A DNA stretch of 64,000 nucleotides, from assembly GCF_015461835.1 (NCBI RefSeq), contig NZ_JACOPX010000020.1, forward strand, positions 1 to 64,000. The letters run 5' to 3'. The DNA comes from Pseudomonas neuropathica. GTDB lineage: Bacteria > Pseudomonadota > Gammaproteobacteria > Pseudomonadales > Pseudomonadaceae. The position numbers were made by a program, and so were the translations under genes. The notes below the pieces were generated by a model that was given only the letters and a program-made list of their open reading frames with translations, was not told where the DNA came from and ran no database searches. Below are positions 25,594 to 33,437 of this stretch, one piece after another. Every line of letters begins with the position of its first letter. Positions within the stretch are counted from its first letter, which is position 1.

Positions 25594-25877
25594 GTGAGGC
25601 ACCTTTGATTACCAAGAAACGCTTTATCGCCGGGGCGGTCTGCCCGGCGTGCAGCGAACCGGACAAGCTGATGATGTGGAACGAGGACGGTGTGCCGCAC
25701 CGCGAATGTGTGGCCTGCGGTTACTCGGATACGCTAAACGAGCAAGGGCTGTCGGTACCGAAAGAACTGGGCACGCGGGTCAACACCAGCGCGCTGAACA
25801 AACCTGCGCCAGACAAGACGGTGCAGGCAGTACAGTTCTTCCCGAATCCGAAGCTCAAGAAGAAATCCGAAGACTGA
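25590..25877 (+). CDS. yheV: YheV-family putative zinc-ribbon protein
   Basis: 95 aa. Two CxxC pairs (CPACSEPDK and CVACGYSD) form a zinc-ribbon-like N-terminal half; the C-terminal part is basic and probably flexible. Family function unknown. ATGA overlap with prlC indicates translational coupling, a pairing conserved in gamma-proteobacteria. Confidence 0.9.
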   Translation: MSEAPLITKKRFIAGAVCPACSEPDKLMMWNEDGVPHRECVACGYSDTLNEQGLSVPKELGTRVNTSALNKPAPDKTVQAVQFFPNPKLKKKSED

Positions 25878-25891
25878 GCTGCAGCTTGAAA

Positions 25892-25920
25892 ACCTTCCAC
25901 GATGCAATGTCGTGGAAGGT
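25892..25920 (-). terminator. Hairpin between convergent yheV and phosphatase genes
   Basis: 11-bp stem ACCTTCCACGA / TCGTGGAAGGT with a 7-base loop. The T-run (TTTT) follows on the minus strand, so it best terminates the phosphatase gene. Confidence 0.8.
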
Positions 25921-25926
25921 AGCGGA

Positions 25927-26571
25927 TTACTTCAGATTGACTGACTGAAACCAGCTCTTCATCGAGCAGGTGGCAAACGCACTGGTGCTGCAATCACCAT
26001 TGGCCAGAGCGGTGCGCAGCTTGTCGACATCGGCCTGCATCACATAACGCACGCCATCCTTGAAATGACCGCTTTCTCCAAATCCGCCCTGAGTCATTTC
26101 ATTCAGCGCATCTTCCTTGCTCCAGCCTTGCACCACGATCCGGTACATCGCCGCCATCAGGCCGGTGCGGTCAGAGCCGTGTTTGCAATGCATCAACACC
26201 GGACCGTTGGCTTCGGCGGACTGAATCGCGCGCAGAGTCTTGAGCACATCGGCGTCATCGACATGATTGGTGCGGTAAGGCAATTGCACCTGATTGATGC
26301 CCGGCTCGGACAACCAGTTACTGTCCGCTTCCGGAAGGAAGTTGATCACCGTGGCGACTTTCAGATTCTTCAGCAACGGCACCGCACCGCCATCGGGCAA
26401 GGCGCTGCGATAGAGCGTCGGCGACATCTGGAACAGGTTGTATTGCACTTCGACCGGTTGCGCCCAATCAGCAGGACGAACTGTTGCAGTTGCCGCAGCC
26501 TGGGCAGGTATCCAGGGCAACAGCACCAATAGCGATAAGCACAAAGCGGAAAAAAAACGCACTCGGGACAT
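25927..26571 (-). CDS. Periplasmic dual-specificity/tyrosine phosphatase (TpbA-like)
   Basis: 214 aa: a signal peptide (MSRVRFFSALCLSLLVLLPWIPAQA) then a DSP/PTP domain with the signature HCKHGSDRTG (C129 nucleophile, R135) and a general-acid candidate in NHVDDADV. This resembles TpbA of P. aeruginosa, a periplasmic phosphatase controlling c-di-GMP output through TpbB. Whether this is the TpbA orthologue or a paralogue cannot be settled here: no tpbB-like gene lies nearby. It is divergent from the gluconate dehydrogenase operon. Confidence 0.83.
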   Translation of the reverse strand: MSRVRFFSALCLSLLVLLPWIPAQAAATATVRPADWAQPVEVQYNLFQMSPTLYRSALPDGGAVPLLKNLKVATVINFLPEADSNWLSEPGINQVQLPYRTNHVDDADVLKTLRAIQSAEANGPVLMHCKHGSDRTGLMAAMYRIVVQGWSKEDALNEMTQGGFGESGHFKDGVRYVMQADVDKLRTALANGDCSTSAFATCSMKSWFQSVNLK

Positions 26572-26874
26572 GCTGGGGTAACCGTGTCGGGGTTCATCGG
26601 TGAGAGGAACTGCAGCTTCGATGTTGAGCGGTCAAAGCCCTGTGAGGCGCTTGTCAAAGAATCGTGAATCCGCACGGTTTCATGCACTGGTATGCGGAAA
26701 GCCGCTGTTTTTTTCCACTGAATCGATTCATCCCGAAGCTTAGCCTGCTACCATTTGTCACACGATGTTGCAGACGCGTCCCCATTTTCCGGGTCATACC
26801 GTCACGTCGCGACGAAAAATCCTCAAGCCGTTCGCAGAAGCGGCTGTCCCCTAATGCCTGATGAGGTGCACCCC
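26572..26874. other. 303-bp divergent region before gluconate dehydrogenase
   Basis: No gene is supported. A perfect 12-bp palindrome TGAATCGATTCA (26719-26730) in an A/T-richer stretch is a candidate operator for one of the two divergent genes. A frame continuing upstream of the subunit-gamma start (to 26755) has no recognisable sequence. Confidence 0.5.
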
Positions 26875-27621
26875 ATGTCTGATGAAGATCGAGACAACCC
26901 GCGGCGTGAGTTCTTGCGCAAATCCCTGACCCTGATTCCGGTGGTCACCCTGGCTGGCACCGGTCTGGGCAGCAGCGTCTTGCAAGCAGCGCCTGAAGCC
27001 AAACCGGCTGCGCCCGCGCCGCAACCGGTTCGCGCTGATGCCAGCGTGTATCAGCCGAGCTATTTCACCGCCGAAGAATGGGCGTTCATCAATGCTGCCG
27101 TCGCACAGCTGATCCCCAACGATGCCCAAGGTCCGGGTGCGCTAGAAGCCGGTGTCCCGGAATACATCGACCGGCAGATGAACACGCCGTACGCCGCCGG
27201 TGCGCTTTGGTACATGCAAGGCCCGTTCAATGCCGACGCCGCTCCGGAAATGGGTTGGCAGAGCAAACTGGTGCCCAAAGAGATCTATCGCCTCGGCATC
27301 GCCGCCACGGATCAGTGGGCAAAATCCCTCAACGGTAAAGTATTTGCTGAGCAAGACAGCGCTACCCGAGAAGATTTGCTCAAGCAACTCGAAGCCGGGA
27401 AACCTCAGTTTGACGCCGTTCCAGCGAAGATTTTTTTCAATCTGCTGCTGCAAAACACCAAGGAAGGGTTCTTCTGCGACCCGATCCACGGCGGCAACAA
27501 AGGCATGGTCGGCTGGACCATGATCGGCTTCCCCGGCGCCCGCGCCGATTTCATGGATTGGGTGGAACGTAACGAGCAATACCCCTTCCCGGCAGTTTCG
27601 ATTCGCGGCGAGAGGGCGTAA
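26875..27621 (+). CDS. Gluconate 2-dehydrogenase, gamma (small) subunit
   Basis: 248 aa with a twin-arginine signal (RREFLRKSLTLIPVVTLAGT) and the gluconate dehydrogenase subunit-3 domain (YFTAEEWAFINAAVAQLIP; GVPEYIDRQMNTPYAAG; NLLLQNTKEGFFCDPIHGGN). In this enzyme the small subunit carries the flavoprotein across the membrane by Tat. The ATG at 26875 sits 7 bases after GAGG. First gene of a three-gene operon with the GMC subunit 2 bp downstream. Confidence 0.92.
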   Translation: MSDEDRDNPRREFLRKSLTLIPVVTLAGTGLGSSVLQAAPEAKPAAPAPQPVRADASVYQPSYFTAEEWAFINAAVAQLIPNDAQGPGALEAGVPEYIDRQMNTPYAAGALWYMQGPFNADAAPEMGWQSKLVPKEIYRLGIAATDQWAKSLNGKVFAEQDSATREDLLKQLEAGKPQFDAVPAKIFFNLLLQNTKEGFFCDPIHGGNKGMVGWTMIGFPGARADFMDWVERNEQYPFPAVSIRGERA

Positions 27622-27623
27622 GC

Positions 27624-29408
27624 ATGGCAACGGTAATGAAGAAGGTTGACGCAGTGATCGTGGGTTTCGGCTGGACCGGCGCGATCATGGCCAAGGAGCT
27701 GACCGAAGCGGGTCTCAACGTGCTGGCGCTGGAGCGCGGGCCGATGCAGGACACCTACCCGGACGGCAACTATCCGCAGGTGATCGACGAACTCACCTAC
27801 AGCGTGCGCAAAAAACTCTTTCAGGACATCTCCAAAGAAACCGTCACCATTCGCCACAGCGTCAACGACATCGCCCTGCCGAACCGCCAGTTGGGCGCGT
27901 TTCTGCCGGGCAATGGTGTTGGCGGCGCCGGACTGCACTGGTCGGGCGTGCACTTCCGGGTCGATCCGATCGAGTTGCGCATGCGCAGCCACTACGAAGA
28001 GCGCTACGGCAAAAGCTTTATCCCCAAGGACATGACCATCCAGGACTTCGGCGTCAGCTATGAAGAACTGGAGCCGTTCTTCGATTTCGCCGAAAAAGTC
28101 TTCGGCACCTCGGGCCAGGCCTGGACGGTGAAAGGCCAATTGGTCGGTCAGGGCAAGGGTGGCAACCCGTACGCGCCGGATCGCTCCAACCCGTTCCCGC
28201 TGGAAGCGCAGAAAAACACAGTCTCCGCACAGCTGTTCGGCAAAGCGGCGACAGAAGTCGGCTACAAACCCTACAACCTGCCATCCGCAAATACTTCCGG
28301 GCCGTACACCAATCCCTACGGCGCGCAGATGGGCCCGTGCAACTTCTGCGGTTTCTGCAGCGGCTATGTTTGCTACATGTACTCCAAGGCGTCGCCGAAC
28401 GTGAACATTCTGCCGGCACTGAAACCGCTGCCGAATTTCGAACTGCGGCCTAACTCGCATGTGTTGCGGGTCAATCTCGACAGCAGCAAATCCAAAGCCA
28501 CCGGCGTGACCTACATCGACGGTCAGGGTCGCGAGATCGAGCAACCGGCGGATCTGGTGATTCTCGGCGCGTTCCAGTTGCACAACGTGCGTCTGATGCT
28601 GCTGTCCGGCATCGGCAAGCCATACGACCCGATCAGCGGCGAAGGCGTGGTCGGGCGTAACTTTGCCTACCAGAACATGGCGACCATCAAGGCGTTCTTC
28701 GACAAGGACACCCACACCAACAACTTCATTGGCGCCGGCGGCAACGGCGTGGCGCTGGATGACTTCAACGCCGACAACTTCGACCACGGCCCGCACGGCT
28801 TCGTCGGCGGCTCGCCGATGTGGGTCAACCAGGCTGGCAGCCGGCCGATTGCCGGCACTTCGAACCCGCCGGGCACACCTGCGTGGGGCAGTGCCTGGAA
28901 ACGCGCGACCGCCGATTACTACACCCACCAGGTGTCGATGGATGCCCACGGCGCGCATCAGTCCTACCGGGGCAACTACCTCGATCTCGATCCGGTGTAC
29001 CGCGACGCCTACGGCTTGCCGCTGCTGCGGATGACCTTCGACTGGCAGGAAAACGACATCAAGATGAACCGCTTCATGGTCGAGAAAATGGGCAAGGTCG
29101 CCGAAGCGATGGGGCCGAAAGCCATCGCGGTGATCGGCAAGAAAGTCGGTGACCACTTCAACACCGCGTCTTACCAGACCACACACCTTAACGGTGGCGC
29201 GATCATGGGCACCGATCCGAAGAAGAGCGCGTTGAATCGCTACTTGCAGAGCTGGGACGTGCACAACGTCTTCGTTCCGGGCGCCTCGGCGTTCCCGCAA
29301 GGCCTCGGTTACAACCCGACCGGGCTGGTTGCCGCACTGACCTACTGGTCGGCGAAGGCGATCCGCGAGCAATACCTGAAAAACCCCGGCCCGCTGGTTC
29401 AGGCTTAA
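27624..29408 (+). CDS. Gluconate 2-dehydrogenase, FAD (alpha) subunit, GMC oxidoreductase
   Basis: 594-aa GMC oxidoreductase. The FAD-binding motif is VDAVIVGFGWTGAIMAKEL (residues about 8-26), with the GNGVGGAGLHWSGV FAD loop, and the C-terminal region has TTHLNGGAIMG and NPTGLVAALTYWSAKA. It lacks its own signal peptide and is presumably exported with the Tat-bearing small subunit. It oxidises gluconate (or a related sugar acid such as 2-ketogluconate) in the periplasm and passes electrons to the cytochrome subunit. The cysteine-rich CNFCGFCSGYVC segment is notable and could bind a metal or cluster. Exact substrate inferred. Confidence 0.92.
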   Translation: MATVMKKVDAVIVGFGWTGAIMAKELTEAGLNVLALERGPMQDTYPDGNYPQVIDELTYSVRKKLFQDISKETVTIRHSVNDIALPNRQLGAFLPGNGVGGAGLHWSGVHFRVDPIELRMRSHYEERYGKSFIPKDMTIQDFGVSYEELEPFFDFAEKVFGTSGQAWTVKGQLVGQGKGGNPYAPDRSNPFPLEAQKNTVSAQLFGKAATEVGYKPYNLPSANTSGPYTNPYGAQMGPCNFCGFCSGYVCYMYSKASPNVNILPALKPLPNFELRPNSHVLRVNLDSSKSKATGVTYIDGQGREIEQPADLVILGAFQLHNVRLMLLSGIGKPYDPISGEGVVGRNFAYQNMATIKAFFDKDTHTNNFIGAGGNGVALDDFNADNFDHGPHGFVGGSPMWVNQAGSRPIAGTSNPPGTPAWGSAWKRATADYYTHQVSMDAHGAHQSYRGNYLDLDPVYRDAYGLPLLRMTFDWQENDIKMNRFMVEKMGKVAEAMGPKAIAVIGKKVGDHFNTASYQTTHLNGGAIMGTDPKKSALNRYLQSWDVHNVFVPGASAFPQGLGYNPTGLVAALTYWSAKAIREQYLKNPGPLVQA

Positions 29409-29420
29409 GGAGCGATGACC

Positions 29421-30722
29421 ATGAAAAATCTTGTTATCGCGACCCTGGCGCTGCTCGGCAGTGCCTCCATTCATGCGGCCGACGTTGATCAAACTTTGAT
29501 CAAGCAAGGCGAATACCTCGCCCGCGCCGGTGATTGCGTGGCTTGCCACACCGCCAAGGGCGGCAAGCCGTTCGCCGGAGGCCTGCCGATGGAAACCCCG
29601 ATCGGCACGATCTACTCGACCAACATCACCCCGGATAAAACCGGCGTCGGTGAATACAGCTTCGAAGACTTCGATCAGGCCGTGCGCCATGGCGTCGCCA
29701 AAAACGGCAGTACGTTGTACCCGGCAATGCCGTATCCGTCCTACGCCCGCGTCAGCGAAACCGACATGCAAGCGCTGTACGCGTATTTCATGCACGGCGT
29801 AGAACCGGTGGCGCAGGAGAACAAGGCCAGCGATATCCCGTGGCCGTTGAGCATGCGCTGGCCGCTGATGGGCTGGCGCTGGATGTTTGCGCCGAAGGTC
29901 GAGGACTACAAGGCAGTCGGTGACGACGCCGTCATCAGCCGTGGCGCGTATCTGGTCGAAGGCCTCGGCCATTGCGGTGCCTGCCATACGCCACGCGCGC
30001 TGACCATGCAGGAAAAATCCCTGAGTGCGGCTGACGGCACCACCTTCCTCGCCGGCAGTGCGCCGCTGGAAGGCTGGATCGCCAAGAGCCTGCGCGGCGA
30101 TCACAAGGATGGCCTCGGCAGCTGGAACGAGGAACAACTGGTGCAGTTCCTCAAGACCGGGCGCAGCGACCGCAGCGCCGTGTTCGGCGGCATGAGCGAT
30201 GTGGTCACCCACAGCATGCAATACATGACCGATGCCGACCTGACGGCGATTGCCCGCTACCTCAAGTCGTTGCCGGCCAGTGATCCGAACGATCAACCGC
30301 ATCAGTACGATGAAAAAGCAGCCAAGGCGCTGTGGAAAGGGGATGACAGTCAGCGTGGAGCTGCGGTGTACATCGACAACTGCGCGGCGTGCCACCGCAC
30401 CGATGGTCACGGCTACACCCGGGTGTTCCCAGCGCTGGCGGGCAATCCGGTGCTGCAATCGGAAGACCCGACGTCGTTGATCCACATCGTGCTCGAGGGC
30501 GGCACTTTGCCGGCGACGCACACGGCACCGTCGACGTTCACCATGCCGGGCTTTGCCTGGCGCTTGTCGGATCAGGAAGTGGCGGATGTGGTGAGTTTCA
30601 TCCGTGGCAGTTGGGGTAACAAAGGTGCGCCGGTCAGCGCCAAAGAGGTTGCGGGTTTACGCAGCGACGATATGAAAACTACGTCCACTGATGATCTTGG
30701 CCAAGTCACCGATCATCATTAA
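29421..30722 (+). CDS. Gluconate 2-dehydrogenase, cytochrome c subunit
   Basis: 433 aa, signal peptide (MKNLVIATLALLGSASIHAA) and three c-type heme sites: CVACH (C39-H43), CGACH (C185-H189) and CAACH (C321-H325). It takes electrons from the GMC subunit to ubiquinone or the oxidase chain. I chose the ATG at 29421, 8 bases after AAGGAG; an ATG at 29415 is too close to that site. A strong terminator follows. The triple-heme layout is typical of FAD-GADH/ADH cytochrome subunits. Confidence 0.93.
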   Translation: MKNLVIATLALLGSASIHAADVDQTLIKQGEYLARAGDCVACHTAKGGKPFAGGLPMETPIGTIYSTNITPDKTGVGEYSFEDFDQAVRHGVAKNGSTLYPAMPYPSYARVSETDMQALYAYFMHGVEPVAQENKASDIPWPLSMRWPLMGWRWMFAPKVEDYKAVGDDAVISRGAYLVEGLGHCGACHTPRALTMQEKSLSAADGTTFLAGSAPLEGWIAKSLRGDHKDGLGSWNEEQLVQFLKTGRSDRSAVFGGMSDVVTHSMQYMTDADLTAIARYLKSLPASDPNDQPHQYDEKAAKALWKGDDSQRGAAVYIDNCAACHRTDGHGYTRVFPALAGNPVLQSEDPTSLIHIVLEGGTLPATHTAPSTFTMPGFAWRLSDQEVADVVSFIRGSWGNKGAPVSAKEVAGLRSDDMKTTSTDDLGQVTDHH

Positions 30723-30726
30723 AAAC

Positions 30727-30762
30727 AAAAACCCTGCATGAACCATTCATGCAGGGTTTTTT
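30727..30762. terminator. Strong bidirectional terminator
   Basis: 16-bp stem AAAAACCCTGCATGAA / TTCATGCAGGGTTTTT with a 3-base loop, A-run and T-run on the two sides. It ends the gluconate dehydrogenase operon and the convergent orphan gene. Confidence 0.93.
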
Positions 30763-30792
30763 AATGTGCGTGTACAGCAACAAACTTCGATC

Positions 30793-31095
30793 TTACGGAT
30801 TGACGATACTTACATAGGCTTTGGCCAACGCAATCAACTTCGCCTTGTCATCGTTATCAATATCGCCATCACCGTCTACATCTTTCTTGTTGGTGCGAAT
30901 AGTGAAATTCTTGCCACGGTCGCTGGACACCGCCACCACGTAGATCGAGTCGACCAGTGCCTCGGTGGGCAGTTCCTGCTCGGCGTTCCAGCCCAGCTCC
31001 TTGCGCGCAAGCTGCATCGAAACAATGGTATTGGGCTCCGATGCGTTGGGCAGCATCAGTTGCATAAAGACGCCACGCTGATTGAGATAAGACAT
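30793..31095 (-). CDS. Orphan protein with canonical EF-hand calcium loop
   Basis: 100 aa, no signal peptide or membrane segment. Residues 72-83 read DVDGDGDIDNDD: Asp at loop positions 1, 3, 5 and 12, Gly at 6 and Ile at 8, a textbook EF-hand or dockerin-type calcium loop, followed by one helix (KAKLIALAKAYV). The rest is not recognised. AAGG sits 8 bases before the ATG, and a terminator follows, so a real gene is likely. Its upstream DNA is unusually A/T-rich, hinting at acquired DNA. Function unknown. Confidence 0.65.
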   Translation of the reverse strand: MSYLNQRGVFMQLMLPNASEPNTIVSMQLARKELGWNAEQELPTEALVDSIYVVAVSSDRGKNFTIRTNKKDVDGDGDIDNDDKAKLIALAKAYVSIVNP

Positions 31096-31289
31096 GAATT
31101 AAATCCTTTTAATCTAGTTATCGGACAAGTGCCGATGGAAGTGGCCAAGACTATATTCGATAACTTGTCGCGACAATGGAGCATATGTTTCTCGGGTTGT
31201 ATTCAGCCTTTGCTCTTATATATAAATTTTAGAATTGAAAAAGATCCCATCGCTGAACGGTACTGGATCACACCGGACGCGCTCAGGTA
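31096..31289. other. A/T-rich spacer with palindrome
   Basis: The stretch 31096-31260 is markedly richer in A/T than its surroundings (for example CTCTTATATATAAATTTTAG near 31212). It includes a perfect 12-bp palindrome TTGTCGCGACAA (31165-31176). It is the divergent promoter region of the EF-hand gene and the radical SAM gene; no gene is seen. Confidence 0.5.
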
Positions 31290-31305
31290 CTGTATGCATA
31301 TACAG
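31290..31305 (+). promoter_or_regulatory. LexA box (SOS operator)
   Basis: CTGTATGCATATACAG is a perfect CTGT-N8-ACAG LexA site, preceded by TA as in the full consensus TACTGTATATATATACAG. It lies 17 bp before the ATG of the radical SAM gene. The PAO1 counterpart PA0069 is, as I recall, a reported LexA target. Confidence 0.85.
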
Positions 31306-31321
31306 ATCCGGAGCCTGCCCA

Positions 31322-32380
31322 ATGATCAATTCTCTCCCGCCCCGTGGTCGCGGCACCGCCAGCAACCCGCACAACCGTTTTGCGCCGAATCGTTCGGTGG
31401 CCGAGGATGACGGCTGGTATCAGGAAGTGCCTGAAACGCAAAACACCGAGGTGATGATCGAAACCGCAAAAACCATCATCACCCGCAACACTTCACCGGA
31501 TCTGCCTTTCGACCGCTCGATCAATCCTTATCGTGGCTGCGAGCACGGCTGCATCTATTGCTATGCACGGCCCAGCCACGCCTATTGGGACATGTCGCCC
31601 GGGCTGGATTTCGAAACGAAGCTGATCGCCAAGACCAACGCCGCCCAAGTGCTGGAAGAACAGCTCGGAAAGAAAGGCTATCAATGTGCGCCGATCAACC
31701 TGGGCTCCAACACCGATCCGTATCAGCCGATCGAGCGCGAACACAAAATCACCCGGCAGACCCTCGAAGTGCTGCTGCGTTACCGGCACCCGGTGACCAT
31801 CGTCACCAAAGGCTCGCTGATCCTGCGCGATCTCGACCTGCTGACCGAGTTGGCCGAGCAACGTCTGGTCGCGGTGATGATCAGCCTGACCACGCTCGAT
31901 GACGAGCTCAAACGCATCCTCGAACCGCGCGCTGCTGCACCCAAAGCGCGATTGCGCGCCATTCGGGTCATGCGCGAAGCAGGCATACCGGTCGGCGTGC
32001 TGTGTTCGCCGATGATTCCGATGATCAACGACAGCGAGATCGAAAACTTGCTTAACGAAGCCCACGCGGCCGGAGCACAAAGCGCTGCCTATATGATGCT
32101 GCGCTTGCCGCTGGAGGTGGCGCCGCTGTTCGAGGAGTGGCTGGCGGCGCACTACCCGCAACGCGCCGCGCATGTGCTGAGCCTGATCCGCCAGAGCCGT
32201 GGCGGCGAGCTCTACGACAGCCGTTTCGGCGCGCGCATGCGCGGCGAAGGGGTGTTCGCCGACCTGCTCGCGCAACGATTTGCCAAAGCCATCAAGCGTC
32301 TGGGCATCAATCACCGCGAAAGCTACAACCTCGATTGCACGGCCTTCTGTCCGCCGGGTCGCCAGATGTCTTTGATTTAG
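31322..32380 (+). CDS. PA0069-type radical SAM protein, SOS-controlled
   Basis: 352-aa radical SAM protein of the spore-photoproduct-lyase-like (SplB-like, Rv2578c) family. The 4Fe-4S motif is CEHGCIYC (C73, C77, C80). The N-terminus MINSLPPRGRGTASNPHNRF is typical. A LexA box overlaps the promoter, so it is probably induced by DNA damage; a DNA-repair or nucleic-acid role is likely but not proven. The start is the ATG at 31322 with GGAG 8 bases upstream; a longer frame to 31235 would place the LexA box inside the gene. Confidence 0.88.
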   Translation: MINSLPPRGRGTASNPHNRFAPNRSVAEDDGWYQEVPETQNTEVMIETAKTIITRNTSPDLPFDRSINPYRGCEHGCIYCYARPSHAYWDMSPGLDFETKLIAKTNAAQVLEEQLGKKGYQCAPINLGSNTDPYQPIEREHKITRQTLEVLLRYRHPVTIVTKGSLILRDLDLLTELAEQRLVAVMISLTTLDDELKRILEPRAAAPKARLRAIRVMREAGIPVGVLCSPMIPMINDSEIENLLNEAHAAGAQSAAYMMLRLPLEVAPLFEEWLAAHYPQRAAHVLSLIRQSRGGELYDSRFGARMRGEGVFADLLAQRFAKAIKRLGINHRESYNLDCTAFCPPGRQMSLI

Positions 32381-32618
32381 CGACAATTGGCCTATGGTTG
32401 AGGGGTTGGAATCCTTCCGCCGAAATCACCCAGTCACGTTTTTTGTGACCTGGAACACACGTTCTAGAGCGTTTGATTCAGTTTGAGTTAAGTTTCGGCG
32501 GCTACCTTGTTCATCGAGTGACTGACGGGTCGGGATGACCCGGATGTTTTAAACAGCCACTGGCTTCATACCGGAATACACGGGAATGACTCCCCTAATC
32601 CGCCTAAGAGGATGAATC
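32381..32618. other. Leader region of the carbonic anhydrase gene
   Basis: 238 bp with no gene. Two small hairpins are visible: GTCAC-G-TTTTTT-GTGAC (32432-32448), possibly a weak terminator of the radical SAM gene, and GGGTC-GGGAT-GACCC near 32528-32542 in the CA leader. Confidence 0.45.
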
Positions 32619-33347
32619 ATGAGTGACAAGGATAAACAGCCGTTGGCTGCGTCGGCGCAAACCCCTGAAGCGGAATCCGCCGATGCAGCGCTGCGACAGA
32701 TCGTAGACGGCTTTTTGCATTTTCATCATGAGGTCTTTCCGCAGCAGGAAGAACTCTTCAAGAAACTCGCCACGGCCCAGGCGCCCAAGGCGATGTTCAT
32801 CACTTGCGCTGACTCGCGCATCGTCCCTGAGCTGATCACCCAGAGCTCGCCGGGCGATCTGTTCGTCACCCGTAACGTCGGCAACGTTGTCCCGCCTTAC
32901 GGCCAGATGAACGGCGGCGTTTCCACCGCGATCGAATACGCGGTGCTGGCGCTGGGCGTGCAGCACATCATCATCTGCGGCCACTCCGATTGCGGCGCCA
33001 TGCGTGCGGTGCTCAATCCGGACAGCCTGGAGAAGATGCCGACAGTCAAAGCCTGGCTGCGCCACGCTGAAGTCGCGAAAACCATGGTGCACGACAACTG
33101 TCACTGCGCCGACGAAAAAGAAAGCATGCCGATCCTCACCGAGGAAAACGTCATCGCCCAATTGCAGCACTTGCGTACCCATCCTTCGGTAGCCTCGCGC
33201 ATGGCGAACGGTCATCTGTTCATCCATGGCTGGGTCTACAACATCGAAACCAGCGAAATCAAAGCTTACGACGCGGATCAGGGACGTTTCCTGCCGCTCG
33301 ATGGTAGCCATCCGATTCCGGTGGCGACGCCCAAAGCGCGCTTCTAA
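32619..33347 (+). CDS. Beta-class carbonic anhydrase
   Basis: 242 aa, zinc enzyme interconverting CO2 and bicarbonate. Zinc ligands C63 (ITCADSR, with D65 and R67), H122 and C125 (CGHSDCGAM) are all present, along with the GNVVPPYG loop. It is 90 bp upstream of a SulP transporter gene; this pairing is conserved in pseudomonads and suggests bicarbonate supply or transport. AAGAGGA precedes the ATG. Counterpart of the P. aeruginosa psCA1 gene by synteny. Confidence 0.94.
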   Translation: MSDKDKQPLAASAQTPEAESADAALRQIVDGFLHFHHEVFPQQEELFKKLATAQAPKAMFITCADSRIVPELITQSSPGDLFVTRNVGNVVPPYGQMNGGVSTAIEYAVLALGVQHIIICGHSDCGAMRAVLNPDSLEKMPTVKAWLRHAEVAKTMVHDNCHCADEKESMPILTEENVIAQLQHLRTHPSVASRMANGHLFIHGWVYNIETSEIKAYDADQGRFLPLDGSHPIPVATPKARF

Positions 33348-33437
33348 ATCTTCCTAAACATCTGTGTGGTTTGACGCCGGCCGCTGTTTCAGCGGTTCGG
33401 CGAAGCCACGCCTGAAGAAAACTTCGGGAGAATCGCC

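Noticed and set aside
27405..30521. Minus-strand open frame of 1038 codons
   Set aside because: It mirrors the gluconate dehydrogenase genes. The composition (His, Arg, Val, Gly-rich) is typical of antisense frames in high-GC DNA.
32432..32448. Possible terminator GTCAC...GTGAC
   Set aside because: The stem is only 5 bp and the T-run is in the loop, so it was not listed as a terminator.
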